Shown here piece by piece: positions 46,940 through 55,607 of a DNA stretch of 64,000 bases. The stretch's first letter is position 1, and every line of letters begins with the position of its first letter. A program made the position numbers and the translations under genes. The notes under the pieces are model-generated. The model saw nothing but the letters and a program-made list of their open reading frames with translations. It was not told the origin of the DNA and searched no databases. Source of the DNA: Longimicrobiales bacterium (GTDB lineage Bacteria > Gemmatimonadota > Gemmatimonadetes > Longimicrobiales > Gaopeijiaceae); NCBI GenBank assembly GCA_951813395.1, contig OX638356.1, forward strand, positions 3,546,501 through 3,610,500. The letters are read 5' to 3'.

Positions 46940-46957
46940 CTGTAACGAAATCGTAAC
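46940..46957. promoter_or_regulatory. Direct repeat resembling a Pho box
   Basis: CTGTAAC-GAAA-TCGTAAC: two 7-mers 11 bases apart with an A-rich 4-base gap, the architecture of PhoB/OmpR-family sites (consensus CTGTCAT-N4-CTGTCAT). It lies five bases upstream of TTGACC for the minus-strand receptor. Binding protein unproven. Confidence 0.4.
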
Positions 46958-47084
46958 TCCGGTTGTTCTACAAAGTGCGGTCTGCCGGTTCGCGTGACAA
47001 GCCCGCGGCGGGTCCATTGACGGACCTCGGGCAACCCCGGCCTCCCGTCTCGGAGTCGCTCTCCAGAACGGTTCGGAAGGGATC

Positions 47085-47113
47085 TGGACACGGATCGCGG
47101 AAGCGAATAGAAT
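47085..47113 (+). promoter_or_regulatory. Sigma-70-like promoter of the Gld-type ABC operon
   Basis: TGGACA and TAGAAT separated by 17 bases, each one mismatch from consensus, 26 bases before an ATG carrying AGGAGG. Confidence 0.6.
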
Positions 47114-47138
47114 CCGTTCCGGCAACCAAGGAGGACGC

Positions 47139-48107
47139 ATGATATCCGTGCAAGGAATCACCAAACGCTACGGCTCCATCGTGGCGGTCGACCAGGCCAG
47201 TTTCGAGGTGGAGCGAGGGGAAGTGGTGGGGTTCCTGGGACCCAACGGGGCCGGAAAGACCACCACGATGCGCATGCTGACGGGGACGCTGCAGCCCGAC
47301 GAGGGCACGATACGGTTCGACGGCCGACCGATCTCGGACCACCTGACGAGCGCCAAGGCGCGTGTCGGATACCTGCCCGAGGCGAATCCTCTCTACGACG
47401 ACATGCTCGTCTGCGAGTTCCTGGAGTACGTCGCGCGGCTGCGCGGGATGGACGCCGCCGCGGGCCGGACCGGGATCGAGCGAGCGGTAGAGGAGACGGG
47501 CCTGGAGGACGTGTTCTTTCGACCCATCGGCGAGATTTCGAAGGGGTTCCGGCAACGCACGGGCATGGCGGGCGCGATCCTGCACGAGCCCGAAATCCTC
47601 GTCCTGGACGAGCCCACGGAGGGGCTCGATCCCAACCAGCGGGTCGAGATCCGGAAACTGGTCAACTCGCTCGGGGGTGACCGGACGGTCATCCTGAGCA
47701 CGCACGTCATGCAGGAGGTCGAGGCCACGTGCGACCGGCTGCTGATCATCTCGAAGGGCGCCATCACGGCCGACGGCACCGTGGCCGAACTGATGGACGC
47801 CGGGCGGGGCATCTCCCGCTACACCGTCGAGGCAGAGGGCGACGGGGTTGCCGAGGCGCTGGGGCAGCTGCCCGGGGTGGCCGACCGTACGACCGAGCCC
47901 GTCAACGGACGGACCCGCGTCCGTCTCGAGACGACGGGCGACCAAGAGCTTCGGCCCGAGATCTTCAAGCTGGCGACCGAACACGGCTGGGTGCTCTGGG
48001 AGCTGCGCCGCGAACGGGCCACCCTGGAGCAGGTGTTCCGGGAGCTCACGATGGACGACGGTGGTGAGCAGCAACAGGACAGCGAAGAGGAGGGTGGCGA
48101 CGAATGA
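47139..48107 (+). CDS. ABC transporter ATPase, GldA-like
   Basis: 322 aa. Seen: Walker A GPNGAGKTT (about residue 33), signature EISKGFRQRTGMAGA (a KG-type signature), Walker B EILVLDEPTEGLDPNQ and STHVMQEVE, then a C-terminal ABC-2-type extension to 322. AGGAGG lies before the ATG. The end overlaps the permease start. With the next two genes it forms the GldA-GldFG-DUF4340 set; in Bacteroidota Gld proteins support gliding, but outside that phylum these ABC sets have unknown roles. Confidence 0.92.
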   Translation: MISVQGITKRYGSIVAVDQASFEVERGEVVGFLGPNGAGKTTTMRMLTGTLQPDEGTIRFDGRPISDHLTSAKARVGYLPEANPLYDDMLVCEFLEYVARLRGMDAAAGRTGIERAVEETGLEDVFFRPIGEISKGFRQRTGMAGAILHEPEILVLDEPTEGLDPNQRVEIRKLVNSLGGDRTVILSTHVMQEVEATCDRLLIISKGAITADGTVAELMDAGRGISRYTVEAEGDGVAEALGQLPGVADRTTEPVNGRTRVRLETTGDQELRPEIFKLATEHGWVLWELRRERATLEQVFRELTMDDGGEQQQDSEEEGGDE

Positions 48108-50467
48108 TGAAGCAGATCCTGCTCGTGGCCCGCAAGGAGCTCCGGAGCTTCTTCGACCAGCCCATCGCCTATGTCCTGGCGGTGGCTTTCCTCGGTCTCG
48201 GGCTGTACATGGCGTTTCGCTCGCTGTATGCCGTGTCGGCGGCCACCCTGCGTCCCTTCTTCGACCTTCTGCCATGGCTGCTCGTCGTGTTCGTTCCGGC
48301 CGTGGCGATGAAGAGCCTGGCCGAGGAGCGCAGGGGCAGAACGCTCGAATGGCTCCTGGCGCAGCCGCTGACCGAGACGGAGATCGTCCTGGGCAAGTTC
48401 CTGGGAAGCTGGCTCTTCATACTGATCACGTTCGCCGGCACGCTGCCGATGGCGTTCGGTGTGCTGGCGGCTTCGGAGGCCGACCCGGGCATCATGATCG
48501 CGCAGTATGTCGGGGCGTCCCTGCTCGCGGCGCAGATGCTGTCGGTGGGGATCTGGGCATCGTCCATGACGCGCAACCAGATCACGGCTTTCATCGCCGG
48601 GGCGTTCACCTGCTTCATGCTGCTGCTGATCGGGACGCCGATCGTCCAGATCGGCCTGCCGCGCCTGATCGGCGGCTGGGCCGTCCAGCTGTCGGTCCTC
48701 AGCCACTTCGAAAACGTGGCGCGGGGCGTGATCGACCTGCGCGATCTTCTCTACTTCGTGTCCATGTGCGGTCTCTTCCTCCTGCTGGCGGTCGCGGCAC
48801 TCGGCCACGAGCGCCTGAGCCGCCAAAGCGAAGCCTTCCGCCGCCTGAGGCTGGGGACCGGCGTCATCGTTCTGGGGGTTCTTGTACTCAACCTCCTTGG
48901 CGGACACGTCCGGGGGCGCCTGGACCTGACCCGGGGCGACCTCTTCACCCTTTCGGAGGGCAGCCGCGAGATCCTGGGCAACCTGGACGACGTCGTGAAT
49001 CTCAGCTTCTTCGTCAGCAACGACCTGCCGCAGGAGATCCAGCTCACCGAGCGCGACGTCCGCGACCTGATCGCGGACCTGGAGAACGCGTCGAACGACA
49101 TGCTCGCGGTTTCCGTAGTCAACCCCGATGACGCGGAGGACGCGGCCGACCAGGCGACCTCGCTCGGGATCGCGCCCATCGAGTTCAATGTCCTCAGGGA
49201 CGACGAACTGCAGGTGAAGCGCGGCTACTTCGGGCTGGCCGTCACCTATGCCGACGAGCAGGAGGTGATCCCCGTCATCGACCGGGCCGACGACCTCGAG
49301 TTCCGGCTTGTCTCGGCGATCGCCAACATGACCACGGACGAACGTCCTACGCTGGCCTTCATGAGCGGATTCGAGGCCAAGGATCCGTTCTACTACCGGA
49401 GCTTCCGCGAGAGCATCGGCGACCGCTATGGCGTCACCACCATCGACATCCAGAACGATACGACGGGTGCGCTCACGCCCGATTCGATCGATGTGCTCGT
49501 GGTGGCCGCGCCGGCGCAACCGGTTTTCCCCGATGTCGCGGACGCGATCGACGGCTACCTGAGGGCCGGGGGCGCGGCGCTGCTTCTGATGGAGCGCCAC
49601 GCGATGAATCCGCAGGCGCCGACATCGATGCCGGTGACCACGGGGCTGGAGGGACTGCTTGAGGCACGCGGGGTGGAGGCTTCCGGCGATCTGGTCGTGG
49701 ACCTGGCATCGGCCGAGCGCGTTTCGATGCGGCAGGGGATCTTCAACGTGATCCGGCCGTATCCGCTGTGGCCCGTTGCCTTCCGGGGCGACGACCACGC
49801 CACCAGCCGCGACCTGGAGAACGTTAGCTTCGGCTGGGCCGCGCCCTTCACCTGGGAGGAGGGGGATCCGGCGGTGACCGCGCTCTGGAACACCACCGAG
49901 GGTGGCGCGCGCAGGCCGCCCGGCGGGCTCATCGCGCCTGGAATGGACCTCGGCGTGACCGAGGAGGATCTGGGGATTCACACCTTCGCGGTCGCGGTGG
50001 ACCCGTCGGCGATGGACGCGGACGGCGCCGCCGACGAGGACGAGGGCGGCGGCGGTGAGGGGGACATGGAGGCCGCCGGTATGACGGACATGGCGGTGAG
50101 CGGCGACGAAATGGACGGTACCGAGTCCCCCGGTCCCATACCGGGCGGAAGGATCATCGCGGTCGGCGACGGGGACTTCCTGGAAGACCGCTTCGTGCAG
50201 TCCAACTCGCAGAACCTGGTGTTTGCGGCAAACGCCGTGGACTGGCTCGCCCAGGACGAGGCGCTGATCGGGATCCGCTCCAAGGACCGCACGCCCCCCA
50301 CGCTGGCGTTCGAGTCCGAGGCCGGGAAGAACGCGCTGAAATGGGGGTCCCTGGTCGGCGTGCCGGTTCTGTTCATGCTGTTCGGCTTTCTGCGCGTCAA
50401 CGGGCGAACGGCGCGGGCCGAACGCCGATGGAACGAGACCGCGGAGGGGAGGCCCGACGATGAGTGA
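48104..50467 (+). CDS. ABC-2 permease fused to GldG-like domain
   Basis: 787 aa. Seen: N-terminal ABC-2 permease with six or so TM segments (about 12-265, including RNQITAFIAGAF and GRTLEWLLAQPLTETEIVLGKF by parts), then a TM around 257-275 and a large extracytoplasmic ABC_transp_aux/GldG domain (about 280-730) with RGDLFTLSEGSREIL and RPTLAFMSGF, an acidic Met-rich insert near 640-680, and a final TM (about 745-765). The permease and GldG parts are often two genes. It overlaps the ATPase by 4 bp and the next gene by 8 bp. Confidence 0.9.
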   Translation: MMKQILLVARKELRSFFDQPIAYVLAVAFLGLGLYMAFRSLYAVSAATLRPFFDLLPWLLVVFVPAVAMKSLAEERRGRTLEWLLAQPLTETEIVLGKFLGSWLFILITFAGTLPMAFGVLAASEADPGIMIAQYVGASLLAAQMLSVGIWASSMTRNQITAFIAGAFTCFMLLLIGTPIVQIGLPRLIGGWAVQLSVLSHFENVARGVIDLRDLLYFVSMCGLFLLLAVAALGHERLSRQSEAFRRLRLGTGVIVLGVLVLNLLGGHVRGRLDLTRGDLFTLSEGSREILGNLDDVVNLSFFVSNDLPQEIQLTERDVRDLIADLENASNDMLAVSVVNPDDAEDAADQATSLGIAPIEFNVLRDDELQVKRGYFGLAVTYADEQEVIPVIDRADDLEFRLVSAIANMTTDERPTLAFMSGFEAKDPFYYRSFRESIGDRYGVTTIDIQNDTTGALTPDSIDVLVVAAPAQPVFPDVADAIDGYLRAGGAALLLMERHAMNPQAPTSMPVTTGLEGLLEARGVEASGDLVVDLASAERVSMRQGIFNVIRPYPLWPVAFRGDDHATSRDLENVSFGWAAPFTWEEGDPAVTALWNTTEGGARRPPGGLIAPGMDLGVTEEDLGIHTFAVAVDPSAMDADGAADEDEGGGGEGDMEAAGMTDMAVSGDEMDGTESPGPIPGGRIIAVGDGDFLEDRFVQSNSQNLVFAANAVDWLAQDEALIGIRSKDRTPPTLAFESEAGKNALKWGSLVGVPVLFMLFGFLRVNGRTARAERRWNETAEGRPDDE

Positions 50468-51350
50468 GAAGTCTCTGCGCGCCTCGCTGTACTTCCTGGG
50501 GGCGGTCGTGGCGCTGTACCTGGTGGCCCGGCTGGCGGGCGGCGGGAATGGAGGCGCAGCGACGACGGATTCCGACCTCTCGGAAGCTCTCGCGTCGATC
50601 GACACGGAGAGCCTTTCGGTCGTCGAGATCGGCGGTCCCGAGGACGCCATCCGGTTGGAAAGGGACGGAAACGCATGGACCGTGAACGGCTTCGAGGCCG
50701 ACTCGGGTGCGGTTGCCCGTCTCGTGAGGGCGATCGACGAGGTGGAAGTGGCCGGGGTGGCCGCCACCAATCCGGCGAATCACGCTCGCCTCGGGATCAC
50801 CGCCGACAGCGCGTGGACGCTGAAGGCGGATGGCGGCCGCACCTTGCTCCTGGGCAAGACCGGCAATCGCTTCCGAACCTCGTACGCGCGGCTGCCGGAC
50901 GCCGACATCGTGAGCCTGATCGAGGGGGACCTGCGTTCCGCGGCGGCAAGGTCGCTCTTTGATTGGCGCAACAAGGTGGTTCTGCAGGCGGATACGGCCG
51001 CGGTGGCAAGCATTCGCGTGACCAGGGATGGCCGGGCGACCCTTTACGAGCGGCAGGATTCGGCCTGGACGACGGGCGGCGAAGAGGCCGACGCGACCAC
51101 CGTCCGCAACATCCTCCAGGAGCTGGCCGGCTTGCGCGCGAGTGGCTTCGCCCCGCAGGATGCCGAGATGCCGGCCGAGCCCGATCGTCTCGTGCAGGCC
51201 ATGGATGCGGCGGGGAACGAGGTTGCCTCTGTCGCGCTCGTGGAGGAGGAAGGGAACTTCCGGGTTTCCACGCCGGCGACCCCCCACATCGTCGAGATAC
51301 CCACCTTCCGGGCCGACCGGATCGCCCCCGCGCCGCCGGACGACAGCTGA
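50460..51350 (+). CDS. DUF4340 membrane-anchored protein
   Basis: 296 aa. Seen: one N-terminal TM (YFLGAVVALYLVARL), then two repeats of the DUF4340 fold marked by GGPEDAIRLERDGNAW and WTLKADGGRTLLLGKTGN-type strands. Start overlaps the GldG stop. DUF4340 proteins usually follow GldFG genes and are thought to work with them outside the inner membrane. Confidence 0.85.
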   Translation: MSEKSLRASLYFLGAVVALYLVARLAGGGNGGAATTDSDLSEALASIDTESLSVVEIGGPEDAIRLERDGNAWTVNGFEADSGAVARLVRAIDEVEVAGVAATNPANHARLGITADSAWTLKADGGRTLLLGKTGNRFRTSYARLPDADIVSLIEGDLRSAAARSLFDWRNKVVLQADTAAVASIRVTRDGRATLYERQDSAWTTGGEEADATTVRNILQELAGLRASGFAPQDAEMPAEPDRLVQAMDAAGNEVASVALVEEEGNFRVSTPATPHIVEIPTFRADRIAPAPPDDS

Positions 51351-51381
51351 CCTGCGCCCGGCGCCAACAAGGGAACAAGCC

Positions 51382-53160
51382 ATGAGCCAAAGCCCCGCCT
51401 ACGACGCAGTCGTCGTCGGGTCGGGAGCCGGCGGCGGCATGGCCGCGTTCATCCTGGCGACCTCCGGACTCCGCGTGCTACTGCTGGAGGCGGGGCGGGA
51501 CTACGATCCGATCCGCGAAACGCCGATGTTCCAGCTGCCGAAGGACGCTCCGCTGCGGGCCGCGGGCACGCCCGAGAAGCCCTTCGGATTCTACGACGCG
51601 ACGGTGGACGGGGGCTGGCAGGTGCCGGGCGAGCCGTACTCGGTGGCCGAGGGTTCCGAATTCCTGTGGTGGCGCTCGCGCATGCTGGGCGGGCGCACCA
51701 ACCACTGGGGACGGATCTCGCTCCGCATGGGCGAGTACGACTTCAGGCCGCGTTCGCGCGATGGCCTGGGCTTTGACTGGCCGATGACCTACGAGGACCT
51801 GGCGCCGTACTACGACAGAACTGAGGCGCTGATCGGCGTCTACGGATCGAACGAGGGACTCGAGAACACGCCCAACTCGTCTCCGGGTGTGTTGCAGCCA
51901 CCTCCCAGGCCGCGGGCGTACGAACTGCTGACCCGCGAGGCGTGCCGCCGCATGGGCATCCCGGTGATCCCGGCCCACCTGGCGATTCTGACGCAGACCC
52001 AGGACCCCGACCGGCTGCCGGACGAGATCTTCCCGGGCAACGATCTGGCCCGGCGCGTGACCGCCGACTCCATGCGGGGACGCGCCGCGTGCTACTGGGC
52101 GACGCCGTGCGGACGCGGCTGCTCGATCCGCGCCAACTTCCAGTCGACCACCGTCCTGTTGCCCCCTGCCCTTGCCACCGGGAACCTCGAGGTGCGCACG
52201 GGGGCGATGGTCCGCGAGGTCACCGTCGATTCACAGGGGCGCGCCACCGGGGTCCACTACGTTGACAAGGCCACGCTGGTCGACGAATTCGCCTCGGCGC
52301 GCGTCGTGGTGGTTGCGGCGAGTGCCTGCGAGTCCGCGCGCATCCTGCTGAACTCCACGAGCAGCCTCTTCCCCGATGGCCTAGCCAATTCCTCGGGCCT
52401 GGTGGGCAAATACGTCATGGACACGGTCGGCGCGGGCGTCCAGGCGCACATCCCGGCGCTCCAGTCGCTCCCTCCTCACAACGAGGACGGCGCTTCGGCG
52501 ATGCACATGTACATGCCGTGGTGGCTCTACGGCGAGCAGCTGGCCGGCCGCCTCGACTTCCCCCGCGGCTATCACATCGAGTTCGGCGGCGGCCGCCGCA
52601 TGCCCGGTTTCGGTGCGTTCAGCGGGGTGGAGCCCCTCACGAACGGCAGCTACGGCCAGCGCTTCAAGGACGACTGCCGCCGCTACTACGGCAGCTTCAT
52701 CGGCTTCGACGGACGCGGCGAGATGATCCCGAACGAGGACTGCTACTGCGAGATCGACCCGGACAGGGTCGACCGGTACGGCATACCCGTCCTCAGGTTC
52801 CACTGGAAGTGGGCCGACCACGAGCTGCGCCAGGCCGTGCACATGCAGCAGACCTTCGCGGAGATCGTGGACGAGATGGGCGGGCAGGTGCTGTCGCCCA
52901 TTCATACCGATGGCGAGCAGGCCATCTCGAAGGGTGGGCAGATCATCCACGAGGTCGGCGGGGCGATGATGGGTGAAGACCGGCGCACTTCGGTGCTGAA
53001 CGAGTTCTGCCAATCGTGGGACGTGCCCAACCTGTTCGTGACGGACGGAGCGCCCTTCGTGTCGAACGCGGACAAGAACCCGACGCTCTCGATCATGGCG
53101 ATCGCGTGGCGTGCCAGCGACTACATCGTCGAGCAGCTCAGGCAGAGGAGCATCGGGTGA
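51382..53160 (+). CDS. GMC family oxidoreductase, large subunit
   Basis: FAD-dependent alcohol/sugar oxidoreductase. 592 aa. Seen: Rossmann GSGAGGGMAAFILA, VLLLEAGRDYD, the GRTNHWGRISLRMG FAD/substrate block, the Cys-rich stretch ATPCGRGCSIRANF, and the C-terminal HEVGGAMMG and NPTLSIMAIAWRASDY. ATG 51382 is preceded by AAGGGAA; the open frame upstream overlaps DUF4340. No signal of its own, so export would rely on the Tat-bearing small subunit at the next gene, as in gluconate 2-dehydrogenase-type complexes. No cytochrome c subunit in the window. Confidence 0.9.
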   Translation: MSQSPAYDAVVVGSGAGGGMAAFILATSGLRVLLLEAGRDYDPIRETPMFQLPKDAPLRAAGTPEKPFGFYDATVDGGWQVPGEPYSVAEGSEFLWWRSRMLGGRTNHWGRISLRMGEYDFRPRSRDGLGFDWPMTYEDLAPYYDRTEALIGVYGSNEGLENTPNSSPGVLQPPPRPRAYELLTREACRRMGIPVIPAHLAILTQTQDPDRLPDEIFPGNDLARRVTADSMRGRAACYWATPCGRGCSIRANFQSTTVLLPPALATGNLEVRTGAMVREVTVDSQGRATGVHYVDKATLVDEFASARVVVVAASACESARILLNSTSSLFPDGLANSSGLVGKYVMDTVGAGVQAHIPALQSLPPHNEDGASAMHMYMPWWLYGEQLAGRLDFPRGYHIEFGGGRRMPGFGAFSGVEPLTNGSYGQRFKDDCRRYYGSFIGFDGRGEMIPNEDCYCEIDPDRVDRYGIPVLRFHWKWADHELRQAVHMQQTFAEIVDEMGGQVLSPIHTDGEQAISKGGQIIHEVGGAMMGEDRRTSVLNEFCQSWDVPNLFVTDGAPFVSNADKNPTLSIMAIAWRASDYIVEQLRQRSIG

Positions 53161-53945
53161 GCGAGGATCCGAAGAGCGGCCCGCCGGAGCCGGGCGCCGT
53201 GCCTGCCGGCGAGTCGGCCTCGGCTGCCGAGCGGTCGCCGGCAACAACGGGCCCGGGCGATCCAGGCACGATCTCCCGGCGTGGCGCACTCAAGGTGATC
53301 GCCGCGGGAGCCGCACTCGGCGCGGCTGGCTCGTGCGCTCCCGAAGACGCTGCCCGGTCGACCGAGTCCGCCCACGAGACGCTGTCCGGCTTCGATCCGC
53401 TGCCTCCGGCCAACCCTCGCGCCGCGGGCACCCTGACCGATCCGGACATGCTGGCGCCCGTCGTCCCCTGGGAGATGGTGCTGACCGACGAGGAGATGCG
53501 GCTCGTCGCCGCGCTGGCCGACGTGATCATCCCGGCCGACGACCGCTCCCCGGCGGCCAGCGCCGTGGGCATGCCCGACTACGCAAACGAGTTCGTCTCG
53601 GCGCCAGGCCACGAGGAGAACCTGATCGCGCTCCGGGGCGGCCTCGCGTGGCTGAACCGCGCCGCACGGGAACGCTTCGGCGCCGAGGATTTCCCCGCCC
53701 TCACCCTGGCCCGGAAGCACGAGATCTGCGACGAGATCTGCTTCGAGCCCGACGCACCCGCCAACCTCAAGCCGCAGGCACGTTTCTTCGACCAGTTCCG
53801 CGACATGGTGTCGACCGGATTCTGGACCACCGAGGAAGGCATGCGCGACCTCGGCTACACGGGGAACGTGCCGCTCCCCAGCTTCGACGGCCCGCCGCCG
53901 GAGGTGCTGGAGCAACTGGGGCTGGCTGGGGAGGATCTGGTCTGA
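53157..53945 (+). CDS. Gluconate 2-dehydrogenase subunit 3-like protein with Tat signal
   Basis: 262 aa. Seen: polar N-terminus of about 40 residues, Tat motif SRRGALKVIAAGAALG followed by lipobox-like AAGSC, then the subunit-3 domain LTDEEMRLVAALADVIIPADDRSPAAS and FFDQFRDMVSTGFWTTEEGM. The GTG overlaps the GMC stop as GTGA and GAGGAG sits seven bases upstream. It should carry the GMC subunit through the Tat pore and anchor it. Confidence 0.9.
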   Translation: MSEDPKSGPPEPGAVPAGESASAAERSPATTGPGDPGTISRRGALKVIAAGAALGAAGSCAPEDAARSTESAHETLSGFDPLPPANPRAAGTLTDPDMLAPVVPWEMVLTDEEMRLVAALADVIIPADDRSPAASAVGMPDYANEFVSAPGHEENLIALRGGLAWLNRAARERFGAEDFPALTLARKHEICDEICFEPDAPANLKPQARFFDQFRDMVSTGFWTTEEGMRDLGYTGNVPLPSFDGPPPEVLEQLGLAGEDLV

Positions 53946-53953
53946 GGGGCACT

Positions 53954-53969
53954 GGCAGCGCTTTCTGCC
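53954..53969. terminator. Weak hairpin between convergent genes
   Basis: GGCAG-CGCTTT-CTGCC, five pairs, between the 3' ends of the GMC small subunit and the Fic gene. No T-tract. Low support. Confidence 0.3.
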
Positions 53970-53993
53970 GTTGAAACAGACCTGGTCGCTACC

Positions 53994-54776
53994 TCAATCC
54001 TCTTTCGTTTCCGTACCCTCGTTTAGAATCGCCACATACCGGTGATACGCAAACAGCCGACCGCGACGTTTGCCCGTAACCTCCCTGACGATGCCCTGGT
54101 CGACCAGCAACTCCATCGCTGAAGACGCAGCGGAAAAAGAGAGGCTCGCTCGCTCCGAAGCCTCGGTGATCGACTGAATGGGTCGCTCCTTGAGCGCGGA
54201 ATAGACGCGAAGGGCGGAACCCGCACGGCGTCCGAGCTGCTCGATTGCGTTTCTGTCGCTCGCGAAAAGCTCCAGTAGCCTTCTGGTCGTGTTCACCCCC
54301 TCCGCGGTGACCTGCACCCCTTCAAGAAAGAACTCAAGCCACGCCTCCCAGTCGCCGGTCTCGCGCACCCGATCCAGGAGTTCATAGTAGATGCTCTTGT
54401 GCTGCTTGAGGTACAGGCTCAGATACAGGAGCGGCTCCTGCAATACGCCGGCGTGGAGCAGCAGGAGCGTGATCAGGAGTCTTCCCACCCTCCCGTTACC
54501 GTCGAGGAAGGGGTGGATGGTCTCGAACTGCGCATGTGCCAGTCCGATCCGGATCAGCGTCGGCAGGCCGTCGTCCCGTGCGTGAAGAAAACGCTCCAGG
54601 TCCCCCATGTACATCAGGAGCGTGCGGTCGGGCAGCAGAGTGGACATGCCGTCCAGCCGGCCAAGGCTGATCGCAGCCGTCTCCAACACTGACCGGAGCG
54701 GCCCGCCAAGTACCAGCGCTGGGCTCGGAGGCAACGGCATGGGAACGAAAGCCCTCACTCGCTCACCACCGGTCAC
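53994..54776 (-). CDS. Fic family protein with internal deletion, possibly non-functional
   Basis: Fic proteins AMPylate or otherwise modify target proteins. 260 aa against about 370 usual. Seen: VRAFVPMPLPPSPALVLGG and ALGRLDGMSTLLPD of the Fic_N domain, then at LLMYMGDLERFLHA the sequence jumps straight to the region before the active site; the active motif HPFLDGNGRVGR is intact, followed by LLYLSLYLKQH, GDWEAWLEFFLEGV and a winged-helix C-terminus. The missing stretch of roughly 110 residues normally carries the inhibitory SSxIEGT-type motif and the start of the Fic core. Upstream of the GTG the same frame still encodes PTGEYETT, also homologous, but has no start codon. Both points suggest decay by deletion. 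Confidence 0.75.
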   Translation of the reverse strand: MTGGERVRAFVPMPLPPSPALVLGGPLRSVLETAAISLGRLDGMSTLLPDRTLLMYMGDLERFLHARDDGLPTLIRIGLAHAQFETIHPFLDGNGRVGRLLITLLLLHAGVLQEPLLYLSLYLKQHKSIYYELLDRVRETGDWEAWLEFFLEGVQVTAEGVNTTRRLLELFASDRNAIEQLGRRAGSALRVYSALKERPIQSITEASERASLSFSAASSAMELLVDQGIVREVTGKRRGRLFAYHRYVAILNEGTETKED

Positions 54777-54902
54777 GGTGGTCTCATATTCTCCGGTCGG
54801 TCGTCGGGGGCGTCGCGTGCAACAGCTATTGTGTTTTCTGGAATAACCTGACTCAATTATTCTGTTTTCAGCGTAAACTCACAACAAGCACTTATCAAAG
54901 CT

Positions 54903-55595
54903 ATGACCTCATCCAGCTCCCGGACCTGCTCCACCGCCCCCCTCCTCCTCGCCACCGCCTGCGTCGCCGCCTGCGTCAGCGCCCCGCAGGAGCCTGACCC
55001 GGTTCTCCTCGAAGCCGTCGACTGGTATACCGGAGTCGCTGGCTCTGTGGACAACGAACGCGCCCGCCAATTGCTGGAAGAGGCGATCGCCGGCGGAGGC
55101 CCGCTCGCCACGATGTGGCTTGCGCGCGTTCATTCCACCGGACGCATGGGGTTCCCGCGGGACGAGGAGCGGGCTCGCGAGATTGCCGACGGAGTAATCC
55201 GCGAGGTGCAGCGCGCGGCCGAATCGGGTGTGTTGGAGGCGGTGTTCCTGATGGGCACTGCCTTCGACGAGGGTCTGGGCAAGCCGGTCGATCACGAGCG
55301 GGCGGCGCAATGGCACCGCCGGGCGGCGGAACGCGGACACGTCCTGGGCGCGCACAACATCGGCAACCAGTACAGCGAGGGCCGGGGCGTGGCCGTTGAT
55401 CCCGCGCTGGCTGTGGAGTGGTGGACGCTGGCAGCGGAAAGGGGCGATGCGATCACGCAGCTCCGGCTCGGCGAGTCATATGAGGCAGGCCGGGGGGTGA
55501 CCCGCGACCTCGATATCGCGCGCGACTGGTACGCGCGGGCGGCGGCGGCGGGAAACGCGGAGGCTCAGGAGTGGCTGGAGCGGCTGGCGAACTGA
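54903..55595 (+). CDS. Sel1-repeat lipoprotein
   Basis: 230 aa. Seen: lipoprotein signal with lipobox AAC (TACVAACVSAP), then about five Sel1-like repeats of 36 residues, clearest in the C-terminal half: AAQWHRRAAERGHVLGAHNI, YSEGRGVAVDPALAVEWW, and YEAGRGVTRDLDIARDWY. Sel1 repeats mediate protein contacts at the cell surface or in the periplasm. The 57 bp just before it are AT-rich and contain GAATAA-N10-TTATTC (54841-54862). It converges on sbcC with a 12-bp gap. Confidence 0.85.
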   Translation: MTSSSSRTCSTAPLLLATACVAACVSAPQEPDPVLLEAVDWYTGVAGSVDNERARQLLEEAIAGGGPLATMWLARVHSTGRMGFPRDEERAREIADGVIREVQRAAESGVLEAVFLMGTAFDEGLGKPVDHERAAQWHRRAAERGHVLGAHNIGNQYSEGRGVAVDPALAVEWWTLAAERGDAITQLRLGESYEAGRGVTRDLDIARDWYARAAAAGNAEAQEWLERLAN

Positions 55596-55607
55596 GGACG
55601 ACCCCCG

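Larger units (their letters stand above)
46800..47138. other. 339-bp divergent intergenic region (TonB receptor / Gld-type ABC operon)
   Basis: No gene. Contains ribosome-binding sites for both flanking genes, a sigma-70-like promoter for the plus-strand operon, a possible minus-strand promoter (TTGACC at 46935-46930 and TATCAT at 46909-46904, but with a 20-base spacer), and a direct repeat at 46940-46957. Confidence 0.6.

Noticed and set aside
47819..50770. 983-codon minus-strand frame opposite the GldFG-like gene
   Set aside because: The plus-strand frame has clear ABC-2 and GldG motifs with overlaps and ribosome-binding sites; the antisense translation is Arg/Gln/His-rich without motifs.
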